Of a stretch of 64,000 nucleotides of DNA, positions 60,401-64,000 are shown one piece after another. The position numbers were made by a program, and so were the translations under genes. Positions within the stretch are counted from its first letter, which is position 1; every line of letters begins with the position of its first letter. Where the stretch lies: NCBI GenBank assembly GCA_029531795.1, contig JAPEIS010000008.1:1736001-1800000 (forward strand), written 5' to 3'. The notes beneath the pieces are model-generated. The model was not told where the DNA came from. It did not search any database and worked only from the letters and a program-made list of their open reading frames with translations. The DNA comes from Sclerotinia nivalis (taxonomy: Eukaryota; Ascomycota; Leotiomycetes; Helotiales; Sclerotiniaceae).

Positions 60401-62167
60401 GTTGTTAGAGCAATCGATCCACCGGAAGGAACTACTTCTCCAATTATAGTACGCAATAAAGTGGTTTTGCCGCTACCGGTAGAGCCTGAAATTATAATGA
60501 ATGACTTGGCGTGCATTTGAATGTTTATATCGTCAAGGATTATCTGTTTATGACCAATTCTCAATTGACGGATTTGAATAGCGAGGCTGGGCTCTGTAGA
60601 TGCAAGATCACCCCGACCAGGTCTGGGTAGTATGCTACGACTGTCTTGTAGAGATGGGCGGAGCAGGAATGATTGGATTCTTTCAAAACCAGCGAAAGCT
60701 GCTACTGCGCGAGGCACAATAGTCATGACCATGTTTGCTGGGTGGGTGACCATACTTAAGATCGCCATAGTGGTGAATGCAGTTTCTGTATCAAGATTGA
60801 CACCATGAGCTTGTGATACCAAAGCAAATATAGCTAGTGTGATGGTCGGGGAGAAGATTCCGAGTGCATTAGCTATATTAGTGTCAGTTATTGGACGCAT
60901 TGTAGAATTTACACATTGCCGTCAACGAACCAGATGCATTATAGTATACCATAACCCATCTAAGTTTCGAGGCTACCCAGAGCTCCTCCTTCCTTAGCTT
61001 TTGTATTTGATTGGCAAGGGTGTGTTGTAATCCGATCATCTTGACGACCTTCATAGAACTTATAAAAGAGCTAGTGGATGCGATACGACTTTGTGTTGCG
61101 GTGTTCCAAGCTTTTTGACGAGGCTGTAAATGCTTTGCAACAAATCGACTCATGTGTGAACATACTGCAGAATTGAGTATATATCCAGAGCACTGAGGTG
61201 AAATACTTACTGTAAATCAGGAAAAGCGGAAGAGGCCAGATCCAGCCGACTTGCGTAGCCAGAAGACTGATACCTATAAGGACTTCAATGACCTGAGCCC
61301 ATGTCTCGTGGATCATTTCAGCGATTGCATCGAGACTTTCTGCATCATTACTCATGAGTGAGGTGGCATCGCCGTTGTCATAAGATATGCTGGGCGATTT
61401 CATGGTCTTCTCATGAATCAGTCCCACAAGGGCACTTCTTGTCATAAGCTTTAGTCTGTTTATGAAATGTTGATACACAGCTGTCGATAGCTGGGATTGA
61501 ATATTAGCATGTAAGAAGAAGCAGCGAAATATCTCCTTACAGCGAGGCCGACATAGATTGTGAAGGCAGACACGATGAGCCAAAATCCATAATTGCTTTC
61601 CTCCCCCTTAGCATATGTCACAATGTATCTGATCGACTCATTGATTAGGGTAGGTTGAGAATAACGAAAAGAGATCAAGAGCAGTCGAGGCATGATAGCA
61701 GCGAGAAATGGGGTTTTCAGACATTTGATCAAAGCGATAGGTAAACTCTTCTTGGTTCCAGGCTTGGCTAATCTTGTTAATAGCAAGGGGAAAAGACGTT
61801 CTCCAGTGTTACACTAACCTCGTTGAGACCATATTTGAAGCATTGCCTTTCTTGTGAGCTCTGGCTTCATATTTTGACTGAGACATGGTGAATCTTGATC
61901 GGTGAGGATATTATTGTACCCCCGAACAAGAATTGGATTGATCCATATAAAGAAGATTCTATTGAAGAGGCCATAAAGTTCATCAGGGGACCTATGCTGC
62001 TTGATGGCATTGAATGATGGTAACGTTTGCCGCATAACTCGAGTGTCAAAAGTCACAAGTGATCGCAACAATGTAGAAGAGACGGACGGGAGGTATTTGT
62101 ATTCCTTGTGATTTTGCAAGGTATAGCGAGATAGACTGTGTTGTAGAGTATAGAGCCAAGACGTCAT
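57460..62167 (-). CDS. ABCC-type (MRP) ABC transporter lacking TMD0
   Basis: Fifteen exons: 62167-61819, 61767-61541, 61490-61211, 61164-60931, 60872-60166, 60113-59951, 59901-59662, 59608-59410, 59358-59287, 59228-59178, 59128-59064, 59012-58831, 58785-58346, 58289-58209 and 58159-57460. All phases match, giving 1329 aa. The order is TMD1, NBD1 (GSTGSGKTTLL, LNLSGGQRQRV, ILLLDDTFSGLD), TMD2, NBD2 (RTGSGKSTLL, LSVGQGQLLAL, VVLLDEVTSSLD, H-loop VAHR). NBD1 is the degenerate ABCC type: Asp replaces the catalytic Glu, and Asn replaces the H-loop His (VLVSNS). An in-frame stop eight codons before the ATG and no hydrophobic frames upstream show that TMD0 is absent. ABCC exporters move conjugates and toxins from cytosol to vacuole or out of the cell; this substrate is unknown. 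Confidence 0.88.
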
Positions 62168-62958
62168 TGCATCGCTGGACTTTAAGCTCTATAGATAGAT
62201 GCTCCAGAAGTAGAAGCAGACTTGAGCAAAGGGTAGAGTAGAGAGTGAGATCAAAAATTGGGTTTATGCTGATTCTCTAGGCTTGTGAGGGTTTTCCAAG
62301 CAAGATAAGAACAATATTAATACCCTAAGTGACTGCAACCTTGACGCGTATCAGATATATCTTTAAAATGATGGGAAGGGAGAAGGTTGACAGCTCTGAG
62401 CGGTTCTTGCTAGCTGGGAGTATTCTTAAACGTGATTTAGGTTAGAATCAATAGTAGAATTCCGGCATCAGATTTTCAATAACACTGAAAATATGCGACT
62501 GGCTCACTGGCTAAAAGTTGCAACGGTTGGCTCAAATCTTACAGGTTCAGAGGCCCATGTCATAAGCAAGGAAGCTGAAAGGACGATAACGTTGCAAGGT
62601 CCTGAATAGCGGTTCTTCTTGCAGACTCGTAGTAAATATGGAAATGCACTGGCATATCCCCACAGTTAATTTTGTGTTCTTTTTAGCAATAGGTATACAT
62701 CAAACTTTCCACTTTTTTCATGATAAAATTCTTCTAGAGGATGTGTGGTATCATTTATAATTTTACCTGAGGAGATTGTATATGGAGTAGAATTGTCATT
62801 TCCCCGCCAGTGCCCCACTAAAATATTTTTCTCACGAGCTTTTCACGTGCAATAACTCTCTAACTCGATCATTGTCCAGTTCTCTTGAATTTCGAAATCC
62901 AAAGTGACATTTTTTTGTTTACAATAACGTAGGACGTAGCGTTTCTGTACCTTTAGAT
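62168..62958. promoter_or_regulatory. Divergent upstream region of the ABC transporter and RSA3
   Basis: About 790 bp between two divergent start codons. I found no transmembrane-type exon that could supply a TMD0 for the transporter. No specific binding site is claimed. Confidence 0.5.
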
Positions 62959-63473
62959 ATGGATCCCAAAATGCCCAAGGCCGCGAAACCTAAGCGTCGC
63001 AAGAAGAGCCAGTCGAGAACGGAAGGTATGTGTATCCCCATGTTTTTAATAAACTCTGCATACTAATATCCCAACAGTAACATCCATATCCGACAGTGAA
63101 AGCGACACTGCTACTAAATCTCAATCCTCCAAGCCAAATGTCCAACCAGCAGCCACCAAATCAGTCTCTCAAACCATTCCAACTCCGACAATCAAAGCTC
63201 CATCTGTAACTTACCCCAACGTTCTCCCCCTATTTCCCTTCCTCTAGCCTTATTAACATATCGTAGAAACCAAATCTGGTGAAAGACTCAGCTCTCGCCG
63301 AGAAATTCACAGCACATTATCTTCAACGCGCCACCAACGAGTTCTCTGAGGATTTGAACAAGATCCGTGAAGCGGATGATTTTAATGAGAATGCGTTGCA
63401 GATTTTGGTGCATGCATTGAAGCAGGGAACGGAAGTTTGGGGTGAGGAGGAGATGAGAAGGGTTGTTGGGTAG
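62959..63473 (+). CDS. RSA3: Ribosome assembly protein 3
   Basis: Three exons, 62959-63025, 63078-63205 and 63267-63473, join in frame to give 133 aa. The N-terminus is Lys/Arg-rich (MPKAAKPKRRKKSQSR), a likely nucleolar signal, followed by a Ser/Thr/Pro-rich linker. The C-terminal domain (about 70-130) reads KFTAHYLQRATNEFSEDLNKIREADDF, then LQILVHALKQGTEVWGEEEMRRVVG, matching the RSA3 family. Rsa3 acts in assembly of the 60S ribosomal subunit in the nucleolus, near the helicase Dbp6 in yeast. Length is close to the fungal norm. Two short introns (52 and 61 bp) sit in the linker region. Confidence 0.92.
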
Positions 63474-64000
63474 GGTGTGAGTGCGTGTGTTGAGGTGGAG
63501 GGGTGACTGGAGAAGAAAGGAGGACGATGATGGTGACGTCTTTGATCCCAGTGATGATTGATTGGGTAAAAAGACCGGCACGAGCACTTTCATGAAAGAC
63601 TTCTCCGATTCTGATAATAAGAGCAGCGGGAATAAGGCTGTAATAGTCGTGAAGTCTGCGAAGAATAGGCGCTTCAAAGAATTCGAAGCGTCCGCATGAA
63701 CGGAGAGTAGCTACAGCCTGGATGGAAGCTCAAGAGTATAGAGACACGGGACTCGATATGTTTTGCTCTTTATTTATGGCGTACGGTTTCAAAATGGAAG
63801 TCAAAAGTACTGTAATATTAGTTTAGACGGAGGATTTTACAAATTCACTTCAGGACATTACATATCATGGATCGCATCCTCACTCGCAGACCATTCATCA
63901 GATATAAAATATGGTGGCTACCAAGAACTCAAAAGTGTGAACCTCTAATATTGACTCCAAACATTTACCCATTCCCATCCCTCCCTCACCGCCCTGCACA
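63474..64000. other. 3' flank of RSA3, no gene recognised
   Basis: I see no supported gene up to the right edge. A gene starting beyond the window cannot be judged. Confidence 0.5.

Overview
The window is nuclear DNA of a filamentous ascomycete, most likely a Leotiomycete near Botrytis/Sclerotinia. The signs are short introns (about 45-150 bp) with GTAAGT/GTATGT-like donors, Pezizomycotina gene families, AT-rich intergenic DNA, and transposon relics carrying RIP-type (CpA to TpA) mutations. The family-level placement is inference. I rebuilt the genes by splicing. Each intact multi-exon gene listed as CDS closes in frame across all its introns.

Layout. 1-1.3 kb: 3' end of a UBP2-type deubiquitinase. 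3.8-5.1 kb: unrecognised protein with a repeat-rich tail. 5.1-11 kb: gene-free, low-complexity DNA with several minisatellites. 11.0-12.0 kb: protein-L-isoaspartate methyltransferase. 12.77-20.03 kb: a complete but dead Ty3-type chromovirus with 163-bp LTRs and a perfect CGAAA target duplication. A young 213-bp hairpin-rich element is nested in it. 20.3-21.6 kb: F-box protein. 21.67-22.53 kb: a retroposon with a LINE-like tail, inserted in that gene's upstream region. 23.9-24.5 kb: a probable broken 2EXR gene.

24.9-35.4 kb is gene-dense: a Nup42/Amo1-like FG nucleoporin with a CCCH finger, an ELYS-like protein, SMC4 of condensin (divergent from the ELYS-like gene) and an alpha/beta hydrolase. 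35.6-36.8 kb: a 5'-truncated Tad-like LINE with its own target duplication, itself interrupted by a second copy of the 213-bp element. 39.0-40.7 kb: an oxysterol-binding protein. 41-48 kb is gene-free and leads to a Grainyhead/CP2 transcription factor (48.0-50.6 kb). Another 3.8 kb without a gene follows. 54.4-56.7 kb: kinesin-10-like motor. 57.5-62.2 kb: a 15-exon ABCC transporter lacking TMD0. 63.0-63.5 kb: ribosome assembly factor RSA3.

Most genes are single-copy housekeeping functions: ubiquitin recycling, protein repair, nuclear pore, chromosome condensation and movement, sterol/lipid transport, and ribosome assembly. The accessory signal is the mobile-element layer. Old elements are saturated with transitions. 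A short hairpin-rich element inserted into two of them has stayed almost unmutated. Two LINE-type tails share a stem-loop whose sequence differs but whose pairing is kept.
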